64,000 nucleotides of DNA, taken from positions 13,537,606 to 13,601,605 of the forward strand of contig NC_063181.1 of assembly GCF_023159225.1 (NCBI RefSeq), in the 5' to 3' direction. Source of the DNA: Perognathus longimembris pacificus. Lineage: Eukaryota; Chordata; Mammalia; Rodentia; Heteromyidae. Of the stretch, positions 15,420-25,810 are shown piece by piece. The notes under the pieces were generated by a model. It was given only the letters and a program-made list of their open reading frames with translations. It ran no database searches and had not been told where the DNA came from. Made by a program: the position numbers and the translations under genes. The stretch's first letter is position 1. The number at the start of each line of letters is the position of its first letter.

Positions 15420-15965
15420 GCCAAGGGCCGAGGAATTTCTGCTGCCTGGGAAGATGGGCGCTCCTGCGAGCCCTGGGCAAAGTGTGGGTCTCTCGGTGCC
15501 TGGGTGGGGCAGCGTGGCTTTGTGCACCCCGCTGGAGGCTCAGCAGAGAAGCGCAAAAGGCGGCTGCCGTGGTGCCTGGAGTGGGGGCTGCCCTCCGGGC
15601 CGGGACCCCGCCCCGCCCGGGATTTCCGGGTCCCAATTTGCAGGCGGCTTGGGGCTTAGTGGGTGTGGAGGTGGCGAGGCACACAGAGTGCCTGGAGCAG
15701 CTTGCCCTCGCGCCGGGCCCCCCCACTTCCTTTTCCGCTTCTGGGGCCGCTGGAGCGCAGCGCAGCGGCAGCGGCAGCAGTGCCCCGGAGCGCGGGGTTT
15801 GGGGGCTGGAGCTGCCTTTGTGCAGGCTCCCTCTCTTTTTCCACTTCTGAGTCCCAGCGGTGGTGGGTGGCGCAGAGCATGGTGGCTGGCAGCCCGAAGC
15901 ATGGTGGTGCCCCGGAGCGCAGCAGCTCCGCGCGTGTGGTTTTAGGGCTGGCCCGCGCCCTCCCT
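15420..15965 (+). other. GC- and CpG-rich non-retroviral block in the ERV interior
   Basis: This roughly 545-bp block contrasts sharply with its AT-rich surroundings and has dense CpG dinucleotides. It holds an imperfect duplication: TTTTCCGCTTCTGGGGCC near 15731 resembles TTTTTCCACTTCTGAGTCCC near 15836, and TGCCCCGGAGCGC occurs exactly at 15781-15793 and 15908-15920. Overlapping open frames of 107-179 codons exist in several frames and both strands, as expected where stop codons are rare because of high GC. None shows a known domain. It may be captured host promoter or exon DNA, or an element-specific regulatory leader. I cannot tell which. Confidence 0.7.
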
Positions 15966-17479
15966 ACCTCTAAAGCCAGCCCCAAATTACTGGATTGGAC
16001 TATAGTATCTGTTGGAAAAAGAGACAGGGTCTTAGATTTTTGTTATCAATGCTTAATAAGTCGGGATGGCCTCCCCCCCTCCCCCCTGCTGGTGGGGCTG
16101 TTGGATTCCTCGAGGCTGGGCGGGGACTTGGAGGCTGGGAGACTCCTGGACACTTCACAACAAAGGCGTCCTGCTGTGAGCCTGCGGTCTATGTCCTGTT
16201 AGTTCTGTGTTAAACGTTCCCATGCAGCTTGCAAGCGAGTTACAGTAAGAAAAAGCCCCAGGTTTCTAAGCCAAATGGATCATTTGGGGGGCGAGCAAAA
16301 GGTTCTAATACAACAATAAGTGATTTGACTGAATTTTCTGAAACTACCCCTTCAGAGATACTAGAAATTGAGTTTTTCTTGATGGGTGGAAAGTTTATTT
16401 GTCTGATGTGATTTGATTCCTGAGCTACTTTTGCAATTTGGAGATATTGAAAAGGCGAGATGCTAAGCACAAATCTCTTGTGCTTACAAATTCTGGTAAA
16501 CACGGTTGAAGGTACTTTTGTCACAATTATCTTGGATATCAGTCTAAGGATTCAGGTACTAAATTCTGTGTAAATACTGTGATGCAATAAGCAAGACTCC
16601 TGACTATCTTAAGTTACACATAATCAGGCAAGTGTTTTAAAGTATGTATAATTAACTAGTGGAAATAAAAGTAAACTCTCATTCACCCTGTATGTAGAAA
16701 AAAAAATGGCAAAGAAAGCTAATGGTTCTCACTAATTCATTGGAAAACTAAATGGATAAGTGTTTCTAAATTTGTAATTGTAATTCCTGCATTAAGAAAA
16801 AATTGTCATTTGAGTTCAGAGTCTTTCGGATACAAATAAGGCTGAGGCAAAGGCTTAACTTACATTCCTAGATGGAAATTTAAACAACCAGAGTGCTAAC
16901 ATTCTGTATTGAAGGCCACAGAGTTATCTTGGGATTTTGTGACTAGGGAAATCTCTTAAAGTCATCACCGTGTTTAAACCAGAAGGGCATCAGCCTCCAA
17001 AAGCCAGAGAATACTCAGAACAACCAACCAGGAAATGCTGGGGGATTTTAAATGTCTTTAACCACTCTGTGTAGAATTTTTCAGGCAATCTTGCTGGAGG
17101 TGTCTCTGAGATCTTACTACAGCCTCACCCAGATCCAACTCGTCTCTCTTGCCTGACTCCATCACACATGGCATGAAGCCTGCTGATTTCGGGATGGACG
17201 ACACAGCCACGGCTAAAGCTGAGACTTTTACATTATCCTGAATCCTTTCCCTCTCAATTATCATTCATTTGTGCTCTCTTCCACCTGCCGGTAAGATCAA
17301 ATGGTATGATTTAAATTGATGGCACATAGATCTCATGTTCTCTAAGTGTTACAACAAAACTTTGACAAGTGGTTTGTTGGTCAATTCTCAACAAGCTACA
17401 GGTTAAACTCTATTCCTAATGCCCGCTTTGTGCCTTTAATTGGACATAAAAAGGGCTCATATGACTAAAACTCCTTGGA
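15966..17479 (+). other. ERV interior of unrecognised origin
   Basis: The block is AT-richer, with stops in every frame. Conceptual translation gave no gag or pol similarity that I recognise. It may be degraded retroviral sequence or unrelated cargo. Confidence 0.5.
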
Positions 17480-17690
17480 ATGCAGTTCAAAGCCAGCCCA
17501 GGCAAAAGAGAAATCTCTAAAACTCCATCTCCCAATTAACCAGCAAAGAGCCAGACTGAAAGCTTGGCTCAAAAGAATCAGCAAAAGGCCAAAAGTGGCA
17601 CCGTGGCTCAAGTGGTAGAGCACTAGCCTCAAGCAGAAGTGCTCAGGGACAGTTCTCAGGCCCTGAGTTCAAACCCCGTGAATGCAGATG
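17480..17690 (+). mobile_element. Tailless B1-ID SINE fragment inside the ERV
   Basis: The ID-like right part is clear: AAAAGTGGCACCGTGGCTCA, then AGTGGTAGAGCACTAGCCTC and CCCTGAGTTCAAACCCC (about 17590-17680). Upstream, GTTCAAAGCCAGCCCAGGCA and CCATCTCCCAATTAACCAGC match the B1-like part, with extra sequence between the two parts. There is no A tail and no flanking duplication. This suggests it arrived as part of larger captured DNA or has been trimmed. Confidence 0.7.
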
Positions 17691-18413
17691 GGAGCATGCC
17701 ATCCCAGCAACAAGCGCCTGAACTCCTGGGACTCAGCCAGTCCAGGAAAACAGGGATATGGAGAGGAGTAAGAGGAGAATGGTGTCACATCCTAAACTGA
17801 GTTGCCTTGTCTCGCCCTTCCAAAATTAATCAGAGCCGGGAGGTCAGGAGGAATAGTTACCTGTCCATCTTCCTTTTTTCTGCCAGTTGTATATATGTAT
17901 GTATATTTATTTTAGCCTCTGACTGGCTACTCCAAACTGGTTCTCTGTCCCTAAACACTCCCTCCAGTTATTCCTCCTTCCTTGTAATTAGCCACGATTG
18001 CGTTTATGCTCCAAATGGAACTTTTCTGGCTTATGCCCAGGGTATGTTCTATGTCATTCATGTTAACTAGCTCTGAGAACTTGTCAGCCTTTTGTTTGAT
18101 CTTTTCAAAAGTCTCTTAACAGAATAACATCTCTTGCTGAGGTCACCACCTGGGAACTTGCGGTTCAAGGCCATCATCTTTCTACACTGCTGTGCCAAGA
18201 TACAGGGGCTGGCCAGAGGAGACCATGACACCCATTGGCCCTGATGACCATTCTCGTGGTAATGATGAGGACTTTTGCCAATCACATTGGATGGTACCAG
18301 GCCATATGGCAAATCAGGGGCCCCTGACCACTTCACCCCCTTTCAGCAGGAAGTAGTTCCAGAAGAAATGACCTTCGCCCATACTCCCAGCATGGTGCCC
18401 TCCTGTGTTATTT
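17691..18413 (+). other. ERV interior, possible degraded 3' retroviral sequence
   Basis: An 87-codon plus-strand frame at 17807-18070 has a hydrophobic segment but no domain I recognise. The sequence leading to 18413 reminds me of the region just upstream of the LTR in some rodent class I ERVs, from memory only. No coding capacity is supported. Confidence 0.3.
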
Positions 18414-18435
18414 AAAAAAAAAAAAGAGGGGGGAG
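18414..18435 (+). other. Internal polypurine tract-like sequence
   Basis: Twelve A residues are followed by GAGGGGGGAG, the composition of a retroviral plus-strand primer tract. It is not followed by an LTR but by about 730 bp more interior sequence. It could be a second priming site, a relic of another element joined here, or a degraded poly-A. Confidence 0.4.
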
Positions 18436-19162
18436 CAGCCCCCACAACTAATTAAGGACAGTTATGCTTACATTAAACATCTTAAATTTACATAAAAAAG
18501 AAATTTTAAATCATCCCAAAACAGTGCGGGAAGGAGCATTGTATGTGCCTTTCCAGATTGGGAAATTAAGCCCGGAGAACTCGCTCTGGAGAAATGTCTT
18601 CTTCTTATTCTTTCTAGGAAAGCAAGGACCATGCTGGATTTCTTCTGCTCTTCCAAGGGAATATGGAGAGGCTGACTGCATACAACAGCGGTAGCGGTAG
18701 GAGGAAGCCAGCTTCCCTTCCCTGCTTGCTTTCGAGACCCTTCCTTGAGCGTCTCCCTTGGTGCAATGTTTTGCTGTGGCAGCATCGCCTGCAGCTTTGC
18801 ACGAGAACTAAAGAGAAGTTTTGCACCATTGTTTCTTCCTTTTGCTCTCCCCCTGCTGGTTGATTTAGGGGGTCCCGTTGGAGGGAAATAGGAACTACAT
18901 GTGATAAGTTATCAGCTGCTGTGAACTACCAGAGTCGCCAGAATTTAAACCTGCTTCTACCTCACCATCAAAAGAGGAAATGATGTCTGCATTTATCTTG
19001 AGTGGCGCGGAAACGGGCTAAGGACTCCAATTTCTCCGGACTGAGCCAAATGGATGGCCCCTTCACTTACCCCTTTTGTGGAAGAGGCCCCATATATATC
19101 TTATGTCAGCATTTGCCTTATGCCTACATATGCCATATGTTTACAGCCTCTCTTGCTAATTT
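18436..19162 (+). other. ERV interior between the two purine tracts
   Basis: No intact frame or recognised domain. Short frames of 66-105 codons overlap on both strands. The plus-strand frame starting at 19002 reads through the polypurine tract into the 3' LTR and is not considered a gene. Confidence 0.5.
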
Positions 19163-19183
19163 AAAAAACAAAAAAGAGGGAGA
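19163..19183 (+). other. Polypurine tract of the provirus
   Basis: An A-rich then G-rich run (AAAAAGAGGGAGA at its 3' end) directly abuts the TG of the 3' LTR at 19184, the expected site for plus-strand priming. A single C interrupts the tract. Confidence 0.85.
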
Positions 19184-19703
19184 TGTAGGGGATGGAGATG
19201 CCTTTAAGACCTGGGACAGCAGGCTGCTAGCCAGCCCCATCTCCTTCCGAGTCCAAAACCAGAAGAGAGAGCTAAATCAGCCCCACCCTCTCGTCTGCGA
19301 GCACATGTCTTGTAATGGCGCCAGAGAACCCGTAGGCCTGGTCCTTTGGGGGCTGTGGTCTCCGCCCATAGGGAAGTTCTGTGACATCACCGTGATGGGC
19401 AGTTTATTAGCCAATCGTTAATACCCAATTAGTCCCTCCCCTTCCTGCCGCTATTACTGTTATATAAACCCCTCCCCTGATTAAAAATCTTTGGAAGAAG
19501 CTCTTGAAGCATCCCCGAAGGAGCCCACGTGTCCCATGCCTTTGTTCTTAGTGAGTCAAAGGGGAGGAAGGGCATCTTTGCATTCACATACGGGTTCGAG
19601 GCTTTCACGTGACCCTCATTTTGGCCTTGCTACCTGCTGGTCAGGCAGCTTGTGCGTGAGAATGAAAGGGGTCACACGGGAGGTGGACAGACAGACCGCC
19701 AAA
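19184..19703 (+). repeat. 3' LTR of the ERV2-like provirus
   Basis: The LTR is 520 bp, the same length as the 5' copy. It begins TGTAGGGG and ends AA where the 5' copy ends CA. TATATAAA is at 19461-19468 and AGCCAAT at 19409-19415, the same offsets as in the 5' LTR. About 49 substitutions and no gaps separate the copies by hand count. The 6-bp duplication follows immediately. Confidence 0.93.
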
Positions 19704-19709
19704 ATTTTC

Positions 19710-22700
19710 CACACCAATAATTTTCAATCCTGGATCTTAGCTCTTTAAAGACTTCTGCAATATTTTTTGTCTTCCATACATATCTGCTACTCCCTTTATC
19801 ATATCTCTGCTTTATTACCAATATTTACAGTTGCTTTGAAAATTCAATGAAACCATTCTCCTAACTAACCACTATCTCTGTCTCCAGTTTCTATTACTCT
19901 ATCACAATGATGTCTTTCTCATGGTATAATTATTACTCTTTTACTTCTCTTTTCTCTTTTCTTTTCTTTTTTAATGATATAATCTATGTTAGACAGAGTT
20001 CTAAGAGCCTTGTGAGTTTTATCTATTCTGGGTTGAAAGAATTAATGAATTTTGTGTACCTAAACTGAAAGAAGGACAAGTGGAAATGGGAAAGAGGTAG
20101 TTTTGTCAGAAGATCAGATTAAAAAGTTCCCCAGGTAACTTGATTGATTACCAGTTTTTTTTTTCTCTTCCAGTTGTTGTTTTGAAACTTTACAATAGAT
20201 CACAAAGACCAGCACCCACTGGAGCAGGTCTAATGTTAAAGTATCCTAATAGTTGCTTTGGCTTGTTTAAAAAAAAATCCTTCAATTATATTAAAGTATA
20301 TTATTTGAGCCAGAAATTGCTCAGAAAAGCAGACAATATATATTTTATAAAGGGTAAAAGACAGGAAAAAAACATACAGGACAAGCATTTTCTGTAGAAT
20401 GCCAAGTACCAATAACAGCTTCCATTAGGAACACAAAAGGACAGTCAGCATACCCATCAATATGACAAGTCCAACCCCAGCGATTCTCAATAATCTCTTA
20501 CTATTTTCTTAAGTTTTGTTCCCTATCTTATTAGTTTATATTCCAGGTGAAATTATCTAAAATTAAGTTAGGTATGTATTCCCTACTCCATAAGGGCCTG
20601 CTTTTCAGAGAATTTGCTTGATTCAATCATCATTTTATTTTAAGCAAAACCTTTCTCTGGATGTGAACCCACAAAGCTCACTGAAGGCGTGGAGATTCTG
20701 GTATCCGTGCCCATTCTATCCCAATGCATGTTCTCCTAGAGTTACCTAGCCTTTCCCCACTCCATTCACTTTCCCACATTTTGCATTTCAAATTTAGAAT
20801 GTGTCCTTTCCTATTGTCTCTCAGTTCATAGCTATCTAGTCTGTCTTCAGAAAACACACACACACAGACACACACGTGTACAAACACAAATAAAAGAAGG
20901 CCTCTGCAAAATCTAATCACTGTATTTATATTTCTCTCTGTGATAGAAAGTAGTCTGAATAATAACTTAAAAAAAAACAAACTTCTTTTGAGTCTTTACT
21001 AAACAATACTGGTCCACCTGTGTTAGTGCATGCTGGAAATCTCAGCTATTCAGAGGCATAGATCAAACTGATTGAAGTATGAGGCAGCACAGGCAATACT
21101 GTAGTGAGCCTATATCTCAAGGGATAAGTTAGGTCTGGTTGTTCAAATTCTACAATCCAAGCTATTAGTCTTGACCCAAATGATGATAATAGGGTATGAA
21201 GACAGCAGCAAGTATAAAAAGTAAGAAATTCTTCCTGACCAATTCCTGAAAAGCAAAGAAAGCATGGGGGCATTCTTGCTAGCACACAGCTATTAAACAC
21301 CAATAAATAATTCTCTAAATATCTGTTGGAGATTATTTTGGTACATGGAATTTATTGTACTGATTGAGAGATTTTATTAATCATTTTCTTTCACTTGTAA
21401 AAATAAACAGAAACAAAAAAGCATAATGAAGAAGAGAATTTATGGTTCTCTTAATGATTATAACCATTTCAGGAGAACAAACAAATGATTTTATTGAATA
21501 ATAAACTACTAGCTGCTTACAAGCCCCCAAAATGATTTCATATAAAATAATATGCTATTAATTTTCCTTTCTCATATCTTTAAGTGTAATTACATAGAAC
21601 ATGTGGTATGGTGATTTCTAAATAAAGAAAAATAACAAAAACTTTAAATAAGCCTAAAATATTCTTAACTCGGTCATACACAAAAGGTGAAAAGGAAAAT
21701 ATAAATATTAAGATAAGAAAAAACAACATGCTGTATTTTCCAATTGTAGTTCAATTCTGGATAAGTACCCACTCCAACTAGTATTTTTTTAAGTAAATGA
21801 CTTGTCTTTGGTCAGATTTTATTCTCATAATGAAAGTCATAAAACCTGATCTTAGCAAATATTAAAAGGCAAACAATTAGATAATGATTTCAATTAGCTC
21901 TTCATCTCCCCTGCTCACAGAATTATCTCCAAATACACAATAAAAATAAACACATATTACTCTATGTCTGACCTACTCATTCTTAATAATTTATGAGTAA
22001 AAAAATTCCAACTAAACACTAATATTCAGCATCTCAACTTATTCCTAGAAACATTAGTCCATTCCAATTAGAACACATGTAATATCCCTGGCACAGATGA
22101 ATTAAACAAAAGCTTTTACACAAAGCAATAGTATGTAATAAATATTTTAAGTTATCCTCTTGCTTGGTTGATTTTTGAATTAGCAAGAATGGATTTTAAA
22201 ATGCATTGTCCTTATTTTTGAATTTGTAACAATGGATTATAAAATAAATTGTCCTTATTTTTAGAAGTAACCTCTGGGAAAAAAATTTGCTGGAACATTT
22301 GGATGGAAATATACTGGCATTATAAATTAAAACATATACTTCATAACAGATTTTTTGATGTATAAAATACCTGTGTACAATATAATTTCTAGCAGATATC
22401 TCAATCATGGTTGCAACCTGAGCTACCCTACCATTCTTAGGAGGCAGAATGATTAGTATAACAAATAAGACAAAGAATTTTAAAACTCAGTTTTCTAAAA
22501 TGCTACAAGCACTCACACCATTTTTTACAAGTATAATTTGATTAACTACCATATTTAAGCTGATTTATAAATTGATGGCTACTCTCTAATTATTATTCAG
22601 GAGATTTGTTTAGGATCGATTACCAAATTGATAGACACATAAAAGGAAATTTTCTTGAATAAGAATCAGAACTCTGTGTGAAGAAACAGAAGGCTTAAGG

Positions 22701-25557
22701 GTGGGGAAAGTCTTTTCAATACTTTGAATGACATCAACACTCCAAAGAATGTGAAAAATATGTGCAAAGGAAGAGAAATGACACCATTCCACTCCACTAT
22801 CCTCTTATGTCCAATCTTTAAAATTGTTCCATTACAGGTTTCAAACAGTACACTGTCAGGTAAAATGCAGAAATAGAAGAACAAGGAGAATCGAAGCAAC
22901 CCCAAGAACACTTTTAGGAGAAAAGCAGAAACAAATGCCTGGTGCTGTCATCAGAAACACTCTCCACAAAAATATATATTTATATGTGCAACCATCTCTG
23001 AACTCTGGACCCTGTTCAAAATGACTCTTCAGAATAAAGGTCATGCTTTGGATGTGTAAGAGTAAAATCAAGGAGCACTGGAAGGAGGCCCAGGTGCTTT
23101 CCTTTGTACATGGATAGGCACATCCAAGGACACTGGATAATGAGCTTCTTCTTTTCTCTTATCAGGCTGTTTCTGTATCAAGTGATTTGCCTGCCTGATT
23201 ATATTGATCTTGTACGTGGGCAGCAGGTAGGAAGAATCAATGTGAAAAGGTCAGCATGTCAAAGGAAGAACTACAAGCCTGAGACCAATTGTTGCTGGAA
23301 TGAAAAATACTCCAAGTCAATGACACTGACAAACTAAAGCCAGATGAGCTTTTCACACCTTACTTTAGTCCTGGACACTGCATTTTAATTACTAACTTAC
23401 TTTTGTAGTACATTGCAGCTGGGATTGCTATTTAACAACTCTATAATGTTTTCCGAAAGAGTGGGCTGCTATTTTCCTTTTATTCCTTCTATTTTATTGC
23501 ATTATGTTAGTGTGTATATATACATATGTACAGACATATATGTATGCACATGTGCATGTACCTGTATACACATACATCATATTCATATTCATTAGGACTC
23601 TGTATAAATTATTTCCTGTTTGTTACACTTGAGGTTTACTTTCAAACACACAATTGCATTACTACAAAGTCCATTTTTTCAGGAAAAAAATAATCAATCA
23701 TCTGAGCTATATGTCCTTTATGTACTCCAGAATTATCCCACTGAAAATGAGTACACATGACAATACTAGAACCAAGTATGAGATGTGGCAGTGGAAAGAC
23801 ATTTAGCACAAAAGAACTGGGCAAAAGTTCAAGAATGTCTTTCTGTGAAGAGAAGCAATGAATGCCTCCAGTCTCTCTTGGCAGAAATGCTTGGTTTCCC
23901 CAGTCTCTAAACCAGCAAGAAGCCAGTTCACAAAGGAGAATGGGTAATGTAGTTTGTGGACCTTCTAAGGCACAGAGGGGGGAAAAGAAATGAAAATATT
24001 CAGCATGAATTGGTAGAAAAAGGAGAAAAGTACCATAAAAACTAAAAGTCAACGGCCAATATTTATGTTCCAGGAATGGTAGGCTTGCTCATAACCAGAC
24101 CTAAATATCCTTGAAGGTACATAGGAGCTACAAGTCTACCTAACAAGCAAAGAGCCAAACAAATCATGTATTTATTTGAACACATGGGAGAGCTAATAAA
24201 TGAGCCACACTTGAAAACCAAAATAAAAGATGATGAAAAGTCCACTGAGGAAAAAGCTTGATAGCATATGCCACTCTTCACACAAAGACAAACACATGAT
24301 ATTGTTGAGAAATGGAGTGAAATCAGTGGATGGATAGAGATAGAAGACCTAAAGATTCTACCCATTTGTTAATACTGGAAAATGAAGCTCAGGTCCTCCC
24401 AGATTTTAAGACACCCAACATGAAATCTACAGAGTCTCTTAGGAAAGAACAGATTCACATGTGGTACACTTAACTTCACCTGTGGAACAAGTGCAGTAAA
24501 GCCAGGTAGAATTCAGTATTTAGAGGTTAGTATATAAATGTAATTCTCAGCTACCATAGAGTAGTAGGAAGATAGAGCATGACATACAGAATTAGGAAAC
24601 AAATTGATCATTGTAAATCTTCAAGGTTTTCCATCTGGAAGATGTAAAAATAATCTCAGAAGCAGTATGGCTAGAAATACATGTTCTTCTAAGTACTAAA
24701 CTCACACTTGGCATATCTCAGAGCTAGGTTGTATTAAGGTGACCTTACCCTAGCTAACCATGTATTGAACACAAGGTCTCTCTCTGAGAGCTGTCATATG
24801 AAGGATTCAGTGATTATGAAAAGTGAACAGACACAATACAAGATATAACCAAGAGAAACAGCAAACAGTACAACCAAACACAGAATTCACTCAAACAATA
24901 GAATGATGTAATACTAAAAATAAATTCACTTAAATGGATATATTCATAGAGTACTAGCAAACATAGTAAATTTTATCAGGCAATCAAAATTCTGTAGACA
25001 GGGAAAAGAAATTAACAAACAAGTTAATAAAATATTAAACTAGAGGTCGATAATTTATAGCTTACTTGCAAAATCTTGCCTTCTTGTTTTGACAAATCTT
25101 CTCCCTTGAAATAAATTATACTAATTGGGTTACATCTCATGTATAGATGCTCTGGCCCTAAATTCAAAGTTGTATATAGTTTTTGACCAAGCCTATATTT
25201 CCCACAAAGAATAAGGTACTTTATTTTGGTTACTTTATTTAAGAATAATCACTGAATTAGACAAAGTAGAACAGTTTAATGCAATGTACCTCAGAGAATT
25301 TTTACAATGAAGCACCAAAAACATTTTTCAACATAAAGTTAAAGCAGAAAACAAAGATAAAATATAAATCTTGCCAACAGCCTAATTTGGGTGTGATTAT
25401 AATTGAAAAAAGAAAGGCAGCCTGCTACAATAATAATTTAAATAATTGCCAAAGTTTTTTTAATTGGCATAATATATCATGCTATATAATTAAGAACTAC
25501 TGTTGATGTCAATTAGCAAAAAAAAAATACAAACCAATCAAATCTAAACTACCAAGG
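19710..25557. other. Anonymous AT-rich DNA
   Basis: About 5.8 kb with no supported gene or RNA gene. A weak B1-like stretch lies near 21008-21120 (plus strand, phrase GCATGCTGGAAATCTCAGCT). A TA/CA/TG-rich low-complexity stretch lies near 23513-23575. The longest frame (136 codons, minus, 23642-24052) has no domain and is not supported as a gene. Confidence 0.5.
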
Positions 25558-25735
25558 AAGATGGGCACTGGTGGCTCTTGTCTATAAACCTTGCTACTCA
25601 CAAGACTGAAATCTGAGAACTAGCCCCAAAAGACATATCTGAGAGGTTGTAATCTTACATTTACATAAAAGCCAGAAGTGGAGGTGTGGTTCAAATGGTA
25701 GCATGCCAACTATTAGCAGAAAAAGCAAGTAGATG
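25558..25735 (+). mobile_element. Diverged B1-ID composite SINE
   Basis: GCACTGGTGGCTCTTGTCTA starts a B1-like left part, and GCCAGAAGTGGAGGTGTGGT starts an ID-like right part. It is old, with no clear tail or TSD. Confidence 0.65.
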
Positions 25736-25810
25736 GAATGGAGTATATAAATTATAAGGGGAAAATACATTAAGGGCTAAAATGCAGTTCATTGTAGTAG
25801 GTGAAGCTTA

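Larger units (their letters stand above)
14697..19709 (+). mobile_element. Complete but non-coding ERV2-like provirus
   Basis: Two direct LTRs of equal length (14703-15222 and 19184-19703) bracket a 3,961-bp interior. A perfect 6-bp target-site duplication, ATTTTC, lies at 14697-14702 and 19704-19709; six bases is usual for class II (beta-like) ERVs. A tRNA-Phe-like PBS follows the 5' LTR after two bases and a polypurine tract abuts the 3' LTR. I see no open gag, pro, pol or env. Interior frames of 100-180 codons fall in a GC-rich block and have no retroviral motifs such as a zinc knuckle, DTG protease or YxDD polymerase site. A hand comparison of the LTRs gives about 49 mismatches and no gaps (roughly 9%), so the insertion is not recent. 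The element is best described as non-autonomous; its class is inferred from TSD length and PBS only. Confidence 0.9.

Noticed and set aside
15407..16202. Overlapping open frames of 107-179 codons in the ERV GC-rich block
   Set aside because: Long frames occur in several frames on both strands simultaneously, as expected from GC-rich DNA. No retroviral or host domain is recognisable.
19002..19421. Plus-strand frame of 139 codons resembling a possible env C-terminus
   Set aside because: It runs through the polypurine tract into the LTR and shows no env transmembrane or cysteine motif.
23642..24052. Minus-strand open frame of 136 codons
   Set aside because: No domain, conserved motif or splice context was seen, and its length is possible by chance in 64 kb.
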